A stretch of 64,000 nucleotides of DNA from positions 46,544 to 110,543 of the forward strand of contig NZ_JAULSC010000012.1 in assembly GCF_030518195.1 (NCBI RefSeq), given 5' to 3'. Source of the DNA: Nocardioides cremeus. Its GTDB lineage: Bacteria > Actinomycetota > Actinomycetes > Propionibacteriales > Nocardioidaceae. A program made the translations under genes and the position numbers. The notes below the pieces were generated by a model. It made no database searches and was not told the DNA's origin. It saw nothing but the letters and a program-made list of their open reading frames with translations. Below, in pieces: positions 8,795-18,298 of this stretch; position 1 is the stretch's first letter; the number at the start of each line of letters is the position of its first letter.

Positions 8795-9409
8795 TCAGAC
8801 GAGCTCGGGCAGCCTCAGGTGGGCGATCTCGAGGTCGAACTCCCCGAAGGCGAGGATCTCGAGCCCCATCTCGTCCGTGGCGCGCTGGCGCATCGCCATC
8901 GCCTGGTCGCGGGTGCCCTCCAGGGCGCTGCGGTCGTCGAAGACCACCGTGGCGCAGCCGCGGTCGGTGGACCGGTCGATCAACAGGCTGGCGCTGCAGA
9001 AGCCCTGGAACTGCTCGACGCCCGGCATGATCCGCTCGCGCCAGGTCTCGACCATCTGGTCGAGGTCCTTGCCCCGGGCCCAGGTGATCCGGCAGCAGCT
9101 GCCCTCGTGGGTGGCGTGGTCACGGTGCATCACCGCCACCTCCCACTCCTCGACGTGCGGACTGCCCCCGAGGATCTTGCCGCCCTCGGCGCGCATCGGG
9201 CCGAGGTGCTGGTCGGCGGCGTGCATCGCCTCCTCGTCCCGCCACGAGCTGGTGGCGATGATCCGGCCCAGGTCCCGGTCGGCGACCAGCGACAGGCCCA
9301 CGCAGCCGTCCATCCCGGTCAACGAGGGCATCACCTCGTCGCGGACGAACGCGACCGCCGCGTCGACGGCACCGGGGTCACCGGTGATGGTCGTGGAACG
9401 TGCATGCAT
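8795..9409 (-). CDS. Tandem ABM-like (antibiotic biosynthesis monooxygenase fold) protein
   Basis: About 204 residues with two similar ~95-residue halves, each with the pattern of a ferredoxin-like dimeric alpha/beta barrel: one from MHARSTTITGDPGAVDAAV with IIATSSWRDEEAM, the other with CRITWARGKDLDQMV and CATVVFDDRSALEGT. The start MHARSTT at 9409 is chosen because GGAGTGGAG precedes it. No heme or cofactor residues can be assigned. Lone gene between the HIT gene and the TetR operon; the substrate is unknown. Confidence 0.7.
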   Translation of the reverse strand: MHARSTTITGDPGAVDAAVAFVRDEVMPSLTGMDGCVGLSLVADRDLGRIIATSSWRDEEAMHAADQHLGPMRAEGGKILGGSPHVEEWEVAVMHRDHATHEGSCCRITWARGKDLDQMVETWRERIMPGVEQFQGFCSASLLIDRSTDRGCATVVFDDRSALEGTRDQAMAMRQRATDEMGLEILAFGEFDLEIAHLRLPELV

Positions 9410-9541
9410 GACTGGACTCCACTCCTCCACGGGCGCACCCGGGTGGCACGCCACCTCTCGACTCTCCTCGCCGACCCGGCCCGCGGCAAGGCCGACGGGA
9501 TGCCCCGTTGTGGGGATTCCGGGCGGGCTCTCGGTGGGCCC

Positions 9542-10261
9542 TCAGCCGGACGTCGAGCGGGAGCGCGCGAGCAGCACCTCGATCGGCTCGTCGCGCTCGA
9601 GCGGCACCCCGAGGGTGCGGGCGTGGCCCTGCAGCAGGTACCACACCGAGTCGGTGACCAGGGAGACGATGACCGGCGCCGGGGGCACCCGGTCGGGCCG
9701 CGACATCCAGCGGCGTACGGCGCTGAACACGGCGCCGACGAGCCCGAAGACCAGGGGGTCGACCGAGGCTCGCTCGTCCTCGCCGAGCTCGACCTCGAGC
9801 AGGTCGAAGGCGGTGGTGATCAGCTCGGCCACGGCCAGCGCGATCCGCTCGATGCCGTGCTGCAGCGGACCGGGCCCGCTGGTGGAGGAGTCCTGCTCGG
9901 CGAGGCGGTGCAGGGCGGGGTGGGTGACCGCCCAGCCGACGTAGGTGGCCACGATCCGCTCGACGATCTGCGGGATCGTGCCCTCGAGGGTGACCTCGGG
10001 CAGCAGCTCGGCGTAGAGCGCGTCGACGATCTCGGCCTGCACGGCCCGGTCGAGGTCGGCGCGGTCGGCGAAGTGCCGGTAGACCACGGTGCGGCTCAGG
10101 CCGGCGCGGTCGGCGATCTGCTGGACGTGCACCTCGGCGCCCGGCTCACCTTCTTCGACGACGCTCAGCGCGGCGTCGAGGATGCGCTGGCGGCGCTCCT
10201 GGTTGTGCCGGTCCCAGCGGGCCTGGCGGCCGTCCGGGCGCGGCGTCGGGTCGCCCGCCAC
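9542..10261 (-). CDS. TetR/AcrR family transcriptional regulator
   Basis: Typical TetR regulator of 239 residues: N-terminal helix-turn-helix at about residues 46-66 (VQQIADRAGLSRTVVYRHF), then a helical ligand-binding domain. The GTG at 10261 has GGGGGAG a few bases upstream. Its first 97 bases overlap the 3' end of the ferredoxin reductase gene, an unusually long overlap. As the last gene of the diiron oxygenase operon it probably controls that operon through the paired GACAYCGTGTC sites upstream of the oxygenase gene. Confidence 0.88.
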   Translation of the reverse strand: MAGDPTPRPDGRQARWDRHNQERRQRILDAALSVVEEGEPGAEVHVQQIADRAGLSRTVVYRHFADRADLDRAVQAEIVDALYAELLPEVTLEGTIPQIVERIVATYVGWAVTHPALHRLAEQDSSTSGPGPLQHGIERIALAVAELITTAFDLLEVELGEDERASVDPLVFGLVGAVFSAVRRWMSRPDRVPPAPVIVSLVTDSVWYLLQGHARTLGVPLERDEPIEVLLARSRSTSG

Positions 10262-11946
10262 CGTGCTCCCCCTTCGCCGTCCCGCACCTTCCGGGCCGGA
10301 TCGTACCCGTCGCCCGGGCGGGAGAGCCTGGCCAGCCCGGCGACGCGCACCACCTCGGCGGGGTCGACGATCTTGGAGCGCACCCTGCCGGCGGCCCGGC
10401 CGCGCCGGCGCTCCTCGGCGTCGACGGCACGCCAGTCGTCGCGGTCGAGGACGCTGACACCGCGCCGGGCGAGCAGCGCGCGCAGGTCGTCGGGCCCTCC
10501 GACCCCGAGGACCGGTGCGGCGACCAGGCCGGCGTCGAGGTCGTCGAGCAGCGACTCGACGGTCTCGGCCGCACAGGTCTTGTTGGTGCCGATGAAGCCC
10601 GTGGGGCCGCGCTTGAGCCAGCCGGCCACGTAGGTGCCGGGCTCCACCCGGCCACGCTCGTGGGGCACGGTCGCGCTGGCGGCGTCGAAGGGCAGCCCGG
10701 GCACGGGCAGCGAGCGGTAGCCGATCGAGCGCAGCACCAGACCCGTGTCCACGACCTCGGTGCCGCCGGCGGGACGGCCCTCGGCGTCGGTACGGCGCAC
10801 CTCGAGCCCGCTGACCCTGTCGTGCCCGAGCAGCCGCACCGGGGCGGCGCAGAATCGCAGCACCACGGTGCGCAGCGACGGGTCGAGCGGTCGGGCGGCG
10901 AGTCGTGCCAGCACCTCGGCGCGCCGGTCGTCGCCCAACCCGCCGCCACCGTCGTCTACGACCACGTTGAGCCGACCGCCCTCGGCGAGCGCGGCCAGGC
11001 CCAGCAGCTCGGGCAGCGTGTACGCCGCGTGCGCGGCGCCGCGGCGCCCCAGCACCACGACCTCGCGCACCCCGCTGCCGGCCAGCGCGGCCCAGGCCGG
11101 CTCGGCGATGTCGGTGGCCCGCAGCTCGTCGGGGTCGGCGGTGAGGACGCGGGCCACGTCGAGGGCGACGTTGCCGGTGCCGACGACCACGGCGCGGCCG
11201 TGGGTGGCGGCCTCGGACAGGTCCACCGGCAGGTCCCGGTGGTCGGGGTGGGCGTTGTACCAGCCGACCAGGGCGGTGGCCGACAACGAGCCGGCGAGCT
11301 GCTCGCCGGGCAGGCCCAGCTCGCGGTCGCTGGAGGCGCCGGTGCTCCACACCACCGCGTCGTAGCGCTCCTGCAGCTCGACGGCGCTGACGTCGCGGCC
11401 GACCTCGACGCCGAGCAGGTAGCTGAAGCCGCGCTCGGACTCGATGCGCGCGAAGAGCTCCTGGGCGCGCTTGGTGTCCTGGTGGTCGGGGGCCACCCCG
11501 GTGCGGACGAGCCCGTGGGGGGTGGGCAGCCGGTCGAGGACGTCGACGCTGACCTCGGGGTGCTTGAGCAGCTCGTCGGCGGCGTACAGGCCGGCGGGGC
11601 CGGCGCCGACCACGGCGACCCGCACGGGGCGGGGGTCGCGCAGCCGCCGCTGCGGCGGCACGACCGCGACCGGGGTGCGGTCGCGGTGCGGGAAGACGTC
11701 GTAGTAGCCGGCGTTGATGTCGGCGTAGGCCAGCTCGTCGTCACCCAGCGCGGTGTGCGGCTTGATCGCGTCGACGGGGCACGCCGTGGCGCAGGCGCCG
11801 CAGTCGACGCAGCCGTCGGGGTCGACGTACAGCATCTCGGCGGTGGCGAAGCCGAGCTCCCCGGGGGCGGGGTGGATGCAGTTGACCGGGCAGGCCAGCA
11901 CGCACGAGGCGTCGGCGCAGCAGGAGCGGGTGACGACGTAGGGCAC
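10165..11946 (-). CDS. Ferredoxin fused to NADP+ ferredoxin reductase (FprB-like)
   Basis: A 593-residue electron-transfer protein. Residues 1-85 form a ferredoxin with two Cys clusters (first around CCADASCVLACPVNC at 9-23; second CVDCGACATACP at 46-57). The rest is an adrenodoxin-reductase-like flavoprotein with the FAD motif VGAGPAG (113-119), the NADPH motif GTGNVALDVAR (256-266) and GTNKTCAAETV near the end. It should move electrons from NADPH to its own or another iron-sulfur centre. It lies 13 bp downstream of the diiron oxygenase gene and is its likely electron donor. The C-terminal ~32 residues overlap tetR and look non-conserved. Confidence 0.92.
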   Translation of the reverse strand: MPYVVTRSCCADASCVLACPVNCIHPAPGELGFATAEMLYVDPDGCVDCGACATACPVDAIKPHTALGDDELAYADINAGYYDVFPHRDRTPVAVVPPQRRLRDPRPVRVAVVGAGPAGLYAADELLKHPEVSVDVLDRLPTPHGLVRTGVAPDHQDTKRAQELFARIESERGFSYLLGVEVGRDVSAVELQERYDAVVWSTGASSDRELGLPGEQLAGSLSATALVGWYNAHPDHRDLPVDLSEAATHGRAVVVGTGNVALDVARVLTADPDELRATDIAEPAWAALAGSGVREVVVLGRRGAAHAAYTLPELLGLAALAEGGRLNVVVDDGGGGLGDDRRAEVLARLAARPLDPSLRTVVLRFCAAPVRLLGHDRVSGLEVRRTDAEGRPAGGTEVVDTGLVLRSIGYRSLPVPGLPFDAASATVPHERGRVEPGTYVAGWLKRGPTGFIGTNKTCAAETVESLLDDLDAGLVAAPVLGVGGPDDLRALLARRGVSVLDRDDWRAVDAEERRRGRAAGRVRSKIVDPAEVVRVAGLARLSRPGDGYDPARKVRDGEGGARWRATRRRARTAARPAGTGTTRSAASASSTPR

Positions 11947-11959
11947 GGGAAGGCTCCGC

Positions 11960-12937
11960 TCAGGCCGCGGCGGAGGCGGGCTCGCCGCGGTAGCGGGAGG
12001 GCCGACCGTCGATGCCGGCGCGGCGCCAGAGCCAGCGCGCGGCCCGGTTGCCGCGCATCCCGGTCTCGTCGGCCAGCATCCGGACGTCGCCGAAGAGGTC
12101 GCGCAGGAACTTCTGCGACTCCGGGGAGTCCCAGAAGACCTCCTTGACCACCGCGTCGGGGATGCCGAGCTCGCGGCGCGCGCGGCGCCCGGGCACCAGG
12201 ATCTCGTTGCACAGCCACTTCATGACGACCGGCACGACCAGCGAGAGGACGCCGCGCTCGGCCCGCGAGAGGCGCGGGGCGTGGTGCTGCAGGTACTGGT
12301 GGGCGAACCCGATGTGGCGGGCCTCCTCGGCCACGTGGATCTGCATGATCCGGCGCAGCAGCGGGTGCATGTCGTCCCCGGCGCGCAGCACCGACTTCTG
12401 CACGTGGTCGATCGGCTCCTCACCGGCCAGCACCCCGTAGAAGAAGCCGAACGGCACCCAGCGGGCGAAGAGCGGCAGGAAGGCCGCCGCGCCCCGGAAG
12501 AACCGCGAGCCGCCCTCGACGTCCACGCCGGTGCGGTTCACGAACTCCTGGAACATCTGGGTGTGGTGGCACTCCTCGGTCGCCTCGTGGGTGGCGTAGC
12601 GGAACTCCGCGGAGCCGTTGGGGCGGCTGAAGGCGTAGTTCATCAGGCCGCTGATGAGGATTTGCTCGAACTGCAGGCCGACCTTGGTGATGCTGGCCTG
12701 GCGGTGCAGGCCGATGCGGACCTGCTGCTCCAGCGGCAGCGAGCGGTACCACTCGGTGCGTCCGAGCACGTCGTGGACCGGCAGCACCCAGCGCGCGTCG
12801 GTGGGGTCGACGGCGTTCTCGGGCGCGTCCCAGTCGATGTCGAGGAAGGCGTCGAAGTGCTGGTGCACCGAGGCCTCGGACAGGGTGTGCAGCCGCTGCT
12901 CGTAGGTCGGTGCGGCGTCGCTTCGGAGAACGGTCAT
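11960..12937 (-). CDS. AurF-type non-heme diiron oxygenase
   Basis: A 325-residue helical protein of the AurF (p-aminobenzoate N-oxygenase)-like family. All seven metal ligands known for AurF can be matched with conserved spacing: Glu91, Glu122, His125, Glu174, His201, Glu205 and His208 (in FEQILISG, EECHHTQMF, AGEEPIDH and HVAEEARHIGF). N-oxygenation or another oxygenation of a small substrate is therefore likely; the substrate is unknown. First gene of an operon with the FprB-like reductase and a TetR regulator. Paired inverted repeats lie directly upstream. Confidence 0.88.
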   Translation of the reverse strand: MTVLRSDAAPTYEQRLHTLSEASVHQHFDAFLDIDWDAPENAVDPTDARWVLPVHDVLGRTEWYRSLPLEQQVRIGLHRQASITKVGLQFEQILISGLMNYAFSRPNGSAEFRYATHEATEECHHTQMFQEFVNRTGVDVEGGSRFFRGAAAFLPLFARWVPFGFFYGVLAGEEPIDHVQKSVLRAGDDMHPLLRRIMQIHVAEEARHIGFAHQYLQHHAPRLSRAERGVLSLVVPVVMKWLCNEILVPGRRARRELGIPDAVVKEVFWDSPESQKFLRDLFGDVRMLADETGMRGNRAARWLWRRAGIDGRPSRYRGEPASAAA

Positions 12938-12953
12938 GCCCCGAGGTTAGTGA

Positions 12954-12995
12954 GACACCGTGTCGGTGTAAATAGTTAGCGCGACATCGTGTCGC
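12954..12995. promoter_or_regulatory. Paired operator-like inverted repeats upstream of the diiron oxygenase operon
   Basis: Two near-identical dyads, GACACCGTGTC (12954-12964) and GACATCGTGTC (12983-12993, extending to GCGACA-N3-TGTCGC), are centred 29 bp apart and share GACAYCGTGTCG. The first is 17 bp before the oxygenase start. An AT-rich stretch between them (TAACTATTT on the minus strand) could be the -10 region. They are good candidates for binding by the TetR protein encoded at the end of the operon. Confidence 0.75.
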
Positions 12996-13013
12996 AGCAT
13001 CTGCGTCGACGGT

Positions 13014-14003
13014 TCAGAACTGGTGGAACCACCCCGGCGCCTCGGTGTCGGTGCCGGGGCACGTCACGTTGAGGTCGCGGTCGTCCTCGACCCACTGGCC
13101 CATCGCGGCGCTCCCGCCCTGCACGACGTACGACGCCCCGCAGCGGCGCAGCGCCTCGGCGCGCGAGGTCGGCCCGGCGGCGCGCCACTCGGGCACGTCG
13201 CCCAGGCTCAGATCGCCCACCGCCTGGCTCCACAGGTAGGCGGTGGAGTAGATGCCCACCCGGTAGCCCTTGTCGACGAGGCCGTCGCGCAGCCCCTCGA
13301 CGACGGCGGCGTTGGCCTCGAGGTCGCCCGACCACTCCCAGTCGCGCACCGGCTCGACGTCGATCCAGACCAGCGGGGCGGGCAGGCCGGCGTCGCGCAT
13401 CACGGTGATGTCGAAGAGCGCCTGCTGGTAGCCGACGTTGCGCTGGGCGGCGTACGGGTCGGCGGGGTCGTCGGTGTCGTGGGGGCCCCGCTCCCCCAGC
13501 TCGGCGAGCGTCTCGGGGTCGGGGTAGCTGGCCACGGCGTAGGCGCCGGCGAGCAGACCGCGCTCGCGCACCCAGGCGACCTGCTCGTCCAGGCAGGGGT
13601 TGGGGAAGAAGGCCGGGCCGTTGGTCAGGCCCATCACCACGAACCGCGCGGAGTCCAGCGGCATCGGCAGCCCCAGCGTGCGGCGCTCGGGGATGCCCTG
13701 CCCGCGCGGGCACTGCGGCCAGCTGATGTCGCCGCCCTCGACCGGGGCCCGCAGGCCCTGCGGCAGCTCGGCCGCCTTCTGCTCGGCGAGCGCGGCCAGG
13801 TCGGACATGGCCGCGCGCCGGGCCTGCTCCTCCAGGTCGTCGGGCACCTCCGGCACGGTCAGCGCCTCGGTGCGACCTGCCCCCGGCGACCGCTCCCGGG
13901 AGTCCTGGGACGCCGGGCCGGGAGGCGGCTCGGCGACGCCCCCGCAGCCGGCCAGGACCAGCACCAGTGCCAGCCCGGCCGCCGTACGGGGTGCGCGCCT
14001 CAC
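13014..14003 (-). CDS. Lipoprotein with a glycoside-hydrolase-like (GH25/DUF1906-type) domain
   Basis: The GTG at 14003 gives a 329-residue protein with a lipoprotein signal: hydrophobic stretch LALVLVLAGC, lipidated Cys20. After a Pro-rich linker and a charged helix (about residues 60-90), the domain from GGDISWPQCPRG to the C-terminus resembles lysozyme-like TIM barrels, with the acidic strand LVWIDVEPVRDWEW and GIYSTAYLW. This suggests cell-wall glycan binding or cleavage, but the catalytic assignment is not certain. It begins five bases downstream of thrS, so it is probably cotranscribed with it. Confidence 0.75.
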   Translation of the reverse strand: MRRAPRTAAGLALVLVLAGCGGVAEPPPGPASQDSRERSPGAGRTEALTVPEVPDDLEEQARRAAMSDLAALAEQKAAELPQGLRAPVEGGDISWPQCPRGQGIPERRTLGLPMPLDSARFVVMGLTNGPAFFPNPCLDEQVAWVRERGLLAGAYAVASYPDPETLAELGERGPHDTDDPADPYAAQRNVGYQQALFDITVMRDAGLPAPLVWIDVEPVRDWEWSGDLEANAAVVEGLRDGLVDKGYRVGIYSTAYLWSQAVGDLSLGDVPEWRAAGPTSRAEALRRCGASYVVQGGSAAMGQWVEDDRDLNVTCPGTDTEAPGWFHQF

Positions 14004-14007
14004 CTGC

Positions 14008-16008
14008 TCAGACCTGCTCGCGCGACTCCACCGCTGCCCGGACCCGTTCGACGGCCTCCGCGAGCGGCACCCCGTTGTCCTGGCGCCCGTCGCGGTAGCG
14101 GAACGAGACCGCGCCGGCTGCGATGTCGTCGTCACCGGCGATCATCATGAACGGCACCTTCTGCAGCTGGGCGTTGCGGATCTTCTTCTGCATCCGGTCG
14201 TCGGAGTCGTCGACCTCGACGCGCAGGCCCAGCGGCTTCATCTGCCGGGCCACGTCGTGCAGGTAGTCGGCGTGCCGCTCGGCGATCGGGATCGCCTGCA
14301 CCTGCACCGGGGCCAGCCACGGGGGGAAGGCGCCGGCGTAGTGCTCGACCAGCACACCCATGAACCGCTCGATGGAGCCGAACTTGGCCGAGTGGATCAT
14401 CACCGGCTGCTGGCGGCTGCCGTCGGGGGCGACGTACTCGAGGGCGAAGCGCTCGGGCGAGGGCTGGTTGAAGTCGTACTGGATCGTCGACATCTGCCAG
14501 GTGCGACCGATGGCGTCGCGGGCCTGCACCGAGACCTTGGGGCCGTAGTAGGCCGCGCCGCCCGGGTCGGGCACCAGCTCGAGGCCGGTGCCGACGCAGA
14601 CGTCCTCGAGCACCTTGGTCGCGACCTCCCAGTCCTCGTCGGAGCCGATGAACTTGTCCTTGGAGGCGTCGCGGGTCGACAGCTCGAGGTAGAAGTCGTC
14701 GAGGCCGAAGTCGCGCAGCAGCCCGAGCACGAAGTCGAGCAGGTGGCGGATCTCGTCGGGTGCCTGCTCGGCAGTGACGTAGGAGTGCGAGTCGTCCTGG
14801 GCGAAGCCGCGCACCCGGGTCAGGCCGTGCACGACACCGGACTTCTCGTGACGGTAGACGCTGCCGAACTCGAAGAGCCGCAGCGGCAGCTCGCGGTAGG
14901 AGCGCTGGCGCGAGCGGTAGATGAGGTTGTGCATCGGGCAGTTCATCGCCTTGAGGCGGTAGTCCATGCCGTCGACGTCCAGCGCCGGGAACATGCCCTC
15001 GCCGTAGTAGGGCAGGTGCCCGGAGGTGTGGAAGAGCCCCTCCTTGGCGATGTGGGGCGTGCCGACGTACTCGAAGCCCTCCTCGATGTGGCGACGGCGG
15101 ACGTAGTCCTCCATCTCCCGCTTGATCACCCCGCCCTTGGGGTGGAAGACGGGCAGGCCGGAGCCGATCTCGTCGGGGAAGCTGAAGAGGTCGAGGTCGC
15201 GCCCGAGCTTGCGGTGGTCGCGGCGCTCGGCCTCCTCGATGCGGTGCAGGTGCTCCTCGAGCGCCTCCTTGGACTCCCAGGCGGTGCCGTAGATGCGCTG
15301 TAGCTGCTTGTTCTTCTCGTCGCCGCGCCAGTACGCCGCCGCCGAGCGCATCAGCTTGAAGGCCGGGATCCGCTTGGTGGTGGGCAGGTGCGGGCCGCGG
15401 CACAGGTCGGACCAGGCGGTCTCGCCCTTGCGGTCGAGGTTGTCGTAGATCGTCAGCTCGCCGGCGCCGACCTCGACCGAGGCGCCCTCGGCGGCCTCGG
15501 CCGCCCCGGCAGCACCGCCGGAGCCCTTGAGCCCGATCAGCTCGACCTTGTAGGGCTCCTCGGCCAGCTCGGCGAGGGCGTCGGCGTCGGCGGTGACCCG
15601 GCGGGAGAACTTCTGGCCCTCCTTGATGATCTTGCGCATCCGCGTCTCGATCTTGGCCAGGTCCTCGGGCACGAAGGGGGTCTCGACGTCGAAGTCGTAG
15701 TAGAAGCCGTCGACGACCGGCGGGCCGATGCCGAGCTTGGCCGCCGGGAACAGGTCCTGGACGGCCTGGGCCAGCACGTGCGCGGTGGAGTGGCGCAGCA
15801 CGTCGCGGCCGTCGGGGCTGTCGATGAGCACGCCCTCGACCTCGTCGCCGTCGGCGAGCTCGTGGGCCAGGTCCTTCAGCTCGCCGCCCACGCGGGCCAC
15901 GACCACGGCGGGGTCGTCGGCGAAGAGCTCCCAGGCCCGGGTGCCCGTCGTGACCTCCCGCACCTCACGCTCACCGGCGTGGACGAGGGTGATCTTGAGG
16001 TCGGACAC
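14008..16008 (-). CDS. thrS: Threonine--tRNA ligase
   Basis: Class II aminoacyl-tRNA synthetase charging tRNA-Thr. 666 residues: TGS domain (1-60), editing domain with the [12 protein letters not shown] metal motif, the catalytic core with [12 protein letters not shown], and a C-terminal anticodon-binding domain ([14 protein letters not shown]). The GTG start at 16008 ([12 protein letters not shown]) has GGAG seven bases ahead and gives the normal N-terminus; longer upstream readings are out-of-family. No T-box leader was recognised in the 128 bp to the divergent methyltransferase gene. Confidence 0.97.
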   Translation of the reverse strand: MSDLKITLVHAGEREVREVTTGTRAWELFADDPAVVVARVGGELKDLAHELADGDEVEGVLIDSPDGRDVLRHSTAHVLAQAVQDLFPAAKLGIGPPVVDGFYYDFDVETPFVPEDLAKIETRMRKIIKEGQKFSRRVTADADALAELAEEPYKVELIGLKGSGGAAGAAEAAEGASVEVGAGELTIYDNLDRKGETAWSDLCRGPHLPTTKRIPAFKLMRSAAAYWRGDEKNKQLQRIYGTAWESKEALEEHLHRIEEAERRDHRKLGRDLDLFSFPDEIGSGLPVFHPKGGVIKREMEDYVRRRHIEEGFEYVGTPHIAKEGLFHTSGHLPYYGEGMFPALDVDGMDYRLKAMNCPMHNLIYRSRQRSYRELPLRLFEFGSVYRHEKSGVVHGLTRVRGFAQDDSHSYVTAEQAPDEIRHLLDFVLGLLRDFGLDDFYLELSTRDASKDKFIGSDEDWEVATKVLEDVCVGTGLELVPDPGGAAYYGPKVSVQARDAIGRTWQMSTIQYDFNQPSPERFALEYVAPDGSRQQPVMIHSAKFGSIERFMGVLVEHYAGAFPPWLAPVQVQAIPIAERHADYLHDVARQMKPLGLRVEVDDSDDRMQKKIRNAQLQKVPFMMIAGDDDIAAGAVSFRYRDGRQDNGVPLAEAVERVRAAVESREQV

Positions 16009-16136
16009 AGGGGTGCTCCGTTCGTGGTGGGGCCCGTTCGGGCTGACCCGGGGATCGTATCGAGCGCAGGGGGCTCGCGGCGCATCGGTTTCGCAGCGGC
16101 GTTCCCAGCGGGGCGCTGCGGGTCTATCGTCGGCAG

Positions 16137-16937
16137 ATGGTCCTCGAGGCGGACAGCAGCTGGGTCGCCGACATGCCCGCCGCCTACGACGAGCACCTCG
16201 GCCCGGTCCTCTTCTCGCCGTACGCCGCCCACCTGGCGGCCCGGGTCGCCGCGCTGCGTCCGTCGGCCGTGCTGGAGCTGGCCGCGGGCACCGGCCGGTT
16301 GACCGCCGAGCTGGTCGCAACGCTCCCCTCGGCTCGGGTCGAGGCGACCGACCTCAACGACGCGATGGTCGACTTCGGTCGGTCCCGCGTGCCCGGCGCG
16401 AGCTGGAGCCGCGCCGACGCGACGGCGCTGCCCTTCCCCGACGGCGGCTTCGACGTGGTTGCCTGCCAGTTCGGGGTGATGTTCTTCCCCGACCGGGTCG
16501 CGGCGCTGCGCGAGGCCGCGCGGGTGCTCGCCCCGGGTGGCTCGCTGCTGGTCAGCGCCTGGGACCGGCTCGAGGCCAACCGGCTGGCCGACCGGCTCGT
16601 GGCGGTCCTCGAGCGGGTCTTCCCCGACGACCCGCCGACCTTCGTGGTCAGGGTGCCGCACGGGTACGCCGACCCGGCGCTGCTGCACGCCGACGCCGAG
16701 GCCGCGGGCCTGGTCGACGTCGTCGTCGAGACCGTCGGCCTCAGCAGCACCACCCCGTCGGCCCGCGACTTCGCAACGGGCGTGTGCACCGGCTCACCGC
16801 TGCGGGCCGGCCTGGTCGAGCGCGGCGACCTGGCGCAGGCCACGCAGCGGATCGGCGACGAGATGGCCGTGATGCTGGGCGAGGGCCCGGTCACCGCACC
16901 GATGAGTGCCCACGTGCTGCAGGCCCGGGTGCGCTGA
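16137..16937 (+). CDS. Class I SAM-dependent methyltransferase
   Basis: A 266-residue methyltransferase of the UbiE/type 11 kind. Motif I is [15 protein letters not shown], the acidic adenosine-ribose position is [10 protein letters not shown], and motif II/III is [13 protein letters not shown] followed by [18 protein letters not shown]. The substrate cannot be told. It is transcribed away from thrS and converges on the hydrolase gene 13 bp downstream. Confidence 0.85.
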   Translation: MVLEADSSWVADMPAAYDEHLGPVLFSPYAAHLAARVAALRPSAVLELAAGTGRLTAELVATLPSARVEATDLNDAMVDFGRSRVPGASWSRADATALPFPDGGFDVVACQFGVMFFPDRVAALREAARVLAPGGSLLVSAWDRLEANRLADRLVAVLERVFPDDPPTFVVRVPHGYADPALLHADAEAAGLVDVVVETVGLSSTTPSARDFATGVCTGSPLRAGLVERGDLAQATQRIGDEMAVMLGEGPVTAPMSAHVLQARVR

Positions 16938-16950
16938 GGCGGGGCCCTCC

Positions 16951-17730
16951 TCAGGAGGTGCGGTCCAGGATCAGCCGGACCGCCTCGTCGGGGGCGTCCC
17001 ACTGCGGGAAGTGCCCGCACCTCTCGAACCAGTGCACCTCGGCGTCGGGGAAGGCCTGAGCGGCACGCTCGGCCTGGCGGGGCAGGGTGACCAGGTCGCG
17101 GCGGCCCCAGCCGATCGTGACCCGGCCGGGGACGGTCCCGGCGGGGGCGCCCTCCTGCTTGGGTCCCTTGGTGAGGGCGTCCAGGGCCGCGTCGGTCGCG
17201 GGGGCGTCGGCCAGCCCGAGGACGTCGGGCAGCACCGTGCCGGCGTCCAGGGCCCAGGGCCGTGCCGAGAGCTGCGCCAGGAAGGCGGTCCGGCCGACCC
17301 GGGTGGCGAGCAGGGAGGGCAGCGCCCCCCGCAGCGCGCGGACCAGGGCGATCGAGGGCCGCAGCGTGGCGCCGAAGATCGTCAGCTCGCGATCGGTCCA
17401 GAAGCCGCCCGGATCGAGGGCCACGGTGTCGCCCCCGACGCCGCGGCGGGCCAGCTCGAGCACGATCCGCGCGCCCATCGACTGGCCGGCCGTTGCGACC
17501 CCGCCGAGCCCCTGCTCCTCGATGAAGTCGGCGACGGCGTCGGCGAGCGTGGCGATGGACAGCTCGGCGAGGGGTGGGCTCTTGCCGAAGCCGGGCAGGT
17601 CCACCGCGACCACCTCGCGCTCGACGGCCAACGCGTCGATGATCGGCTCCCACGAGCGCCAGCCCGCGCCGAGCCCGTGGACGAGGAGCAGCGGCGCGCC
17701 CGCGCCGCGTCGTACGTGGTGCAAGGTCAT
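16951..17730 (-). CDS. Alpha/beta hydrolase
   Basis: A 259-residue alpha/beta-hydrolase-fold enzyme. The nucleophile elbow is GQSMGA (Ser84), the oxyanion region is HGLGAGWRSW (19-28), and the catalytic His is probably in ERCGHFPQWD near the C-terminus. Resemblance is to general small-molecule hydrolases (esterase, C-C hydrolase or haloperoxidase-like); the substrate is unknown. It stands alone between two convergent or unrelated genes. Confidence 0.85.
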   Translation of the reverse strand: MTLHHVRRGAGAPLLLVHGLGAGWRSWEPIIDALAVEREVVAVDLPGFGKSPPLAELSIATLADAVADFIEEQGLGGVATAGQSMGARIVLELARRGVGGDTVALDPGGFWTDRELTIFGATLRPSIALVRALRGALPSLLATRVGRTAFLAQLSARPWALDAGTVLPDVLGLADAPATDAALDALTKGPKQEGAPAGTVPGRVTIGWGRRDLVTLPRQAERAAQAFPDAEVHWFERCGHFPQWDAPDEAVRLILDRTS

Positions 17731-17782
17731 CTTGTCACCGTAGACGGCAGGTGGTGGGTGCTCGGAGACCTCCGTGGCCCGC

Positions 17783-18214
17783 TCAGAAGAACTGGTCGAC
17801 CAGCACCGGGTTGCCGTCGGGGTCGGTCAGCATGATCGAGGCGGGTCCGGTGGTGCTCGGGTCGGCGCGGTCGGAGACGGCCAGGCCGGCCTCGTCGGCG
17901 TGCTGCTGGATGCGGCGCACGTCGGTGAAGGACTCGAGGCGCTCCATCCGGTTCGTCAGCCCCGGGCTGAAGGTGAGGATGTTGCGCTCGAACATGCCGT
18001 GGAACAGGCCGATGGTCGTCTCGCCGTTCTTCAGGATCAGGTAGTCCTGGGCCGCGTCTCCCCCGGTCACCTCGAAGCCCAGCCCCTCGTAGAAGGCGCG
18101 CGAGGCGTCGAGGTCGGCCACCGCCAGCGAGAGGGAGAAGGCGCCGAGCTCGAGCGACCCCGGCAGGGAGGCGTCGGCGGCGGGGACGGTGGGCAGCTGC
18201 CAGTCGTCGGTCAT
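17783..18214 (-). CDS. VOC superfamily (glyoxalase/bleomycin resistance-like) protein
   Basis: A 143-residue vicinal-oxygen-chelate protein: paired beta-alpha-beta-beta-beta modules with [19 protein letters not shown] and [16 protein letters not shown]. Such proteins are metal enzymes or drug-binding proteins; nothing shows which applies. The N-terminus ([14 protein letters not shown]) is short and variable. Confidence 0.85.
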   Translation of the reverse strand: MTDDWQLPTVPAADASLPGSLELGAFSLSLAVADLDASRAFYEGLGFEVTGGDAAQDYLILKNGETTIGLFHGMFERNILTFSPGLTNRMERLESFTDVRRIQQHADEAGLAVSDRADPSTTGPASIMLTDPDGNPVLVDQFF

Positions 18215-18298
18215 CGCTCCATCGTCGACCGGGGGTCGAGCCCCGTCAACGCCGCCCCCGCCTCGCCTCCGCGCCTGTGGAGGGGTCGCGGCCCCTGG

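Noticed and set aside
16009..16136. Possible T-box leader for thrS
   Set aside because: No specifier loop, TGGNCCCGCG-type T-box or terminator/antiterminator pair could be found in the 128-bp gap.
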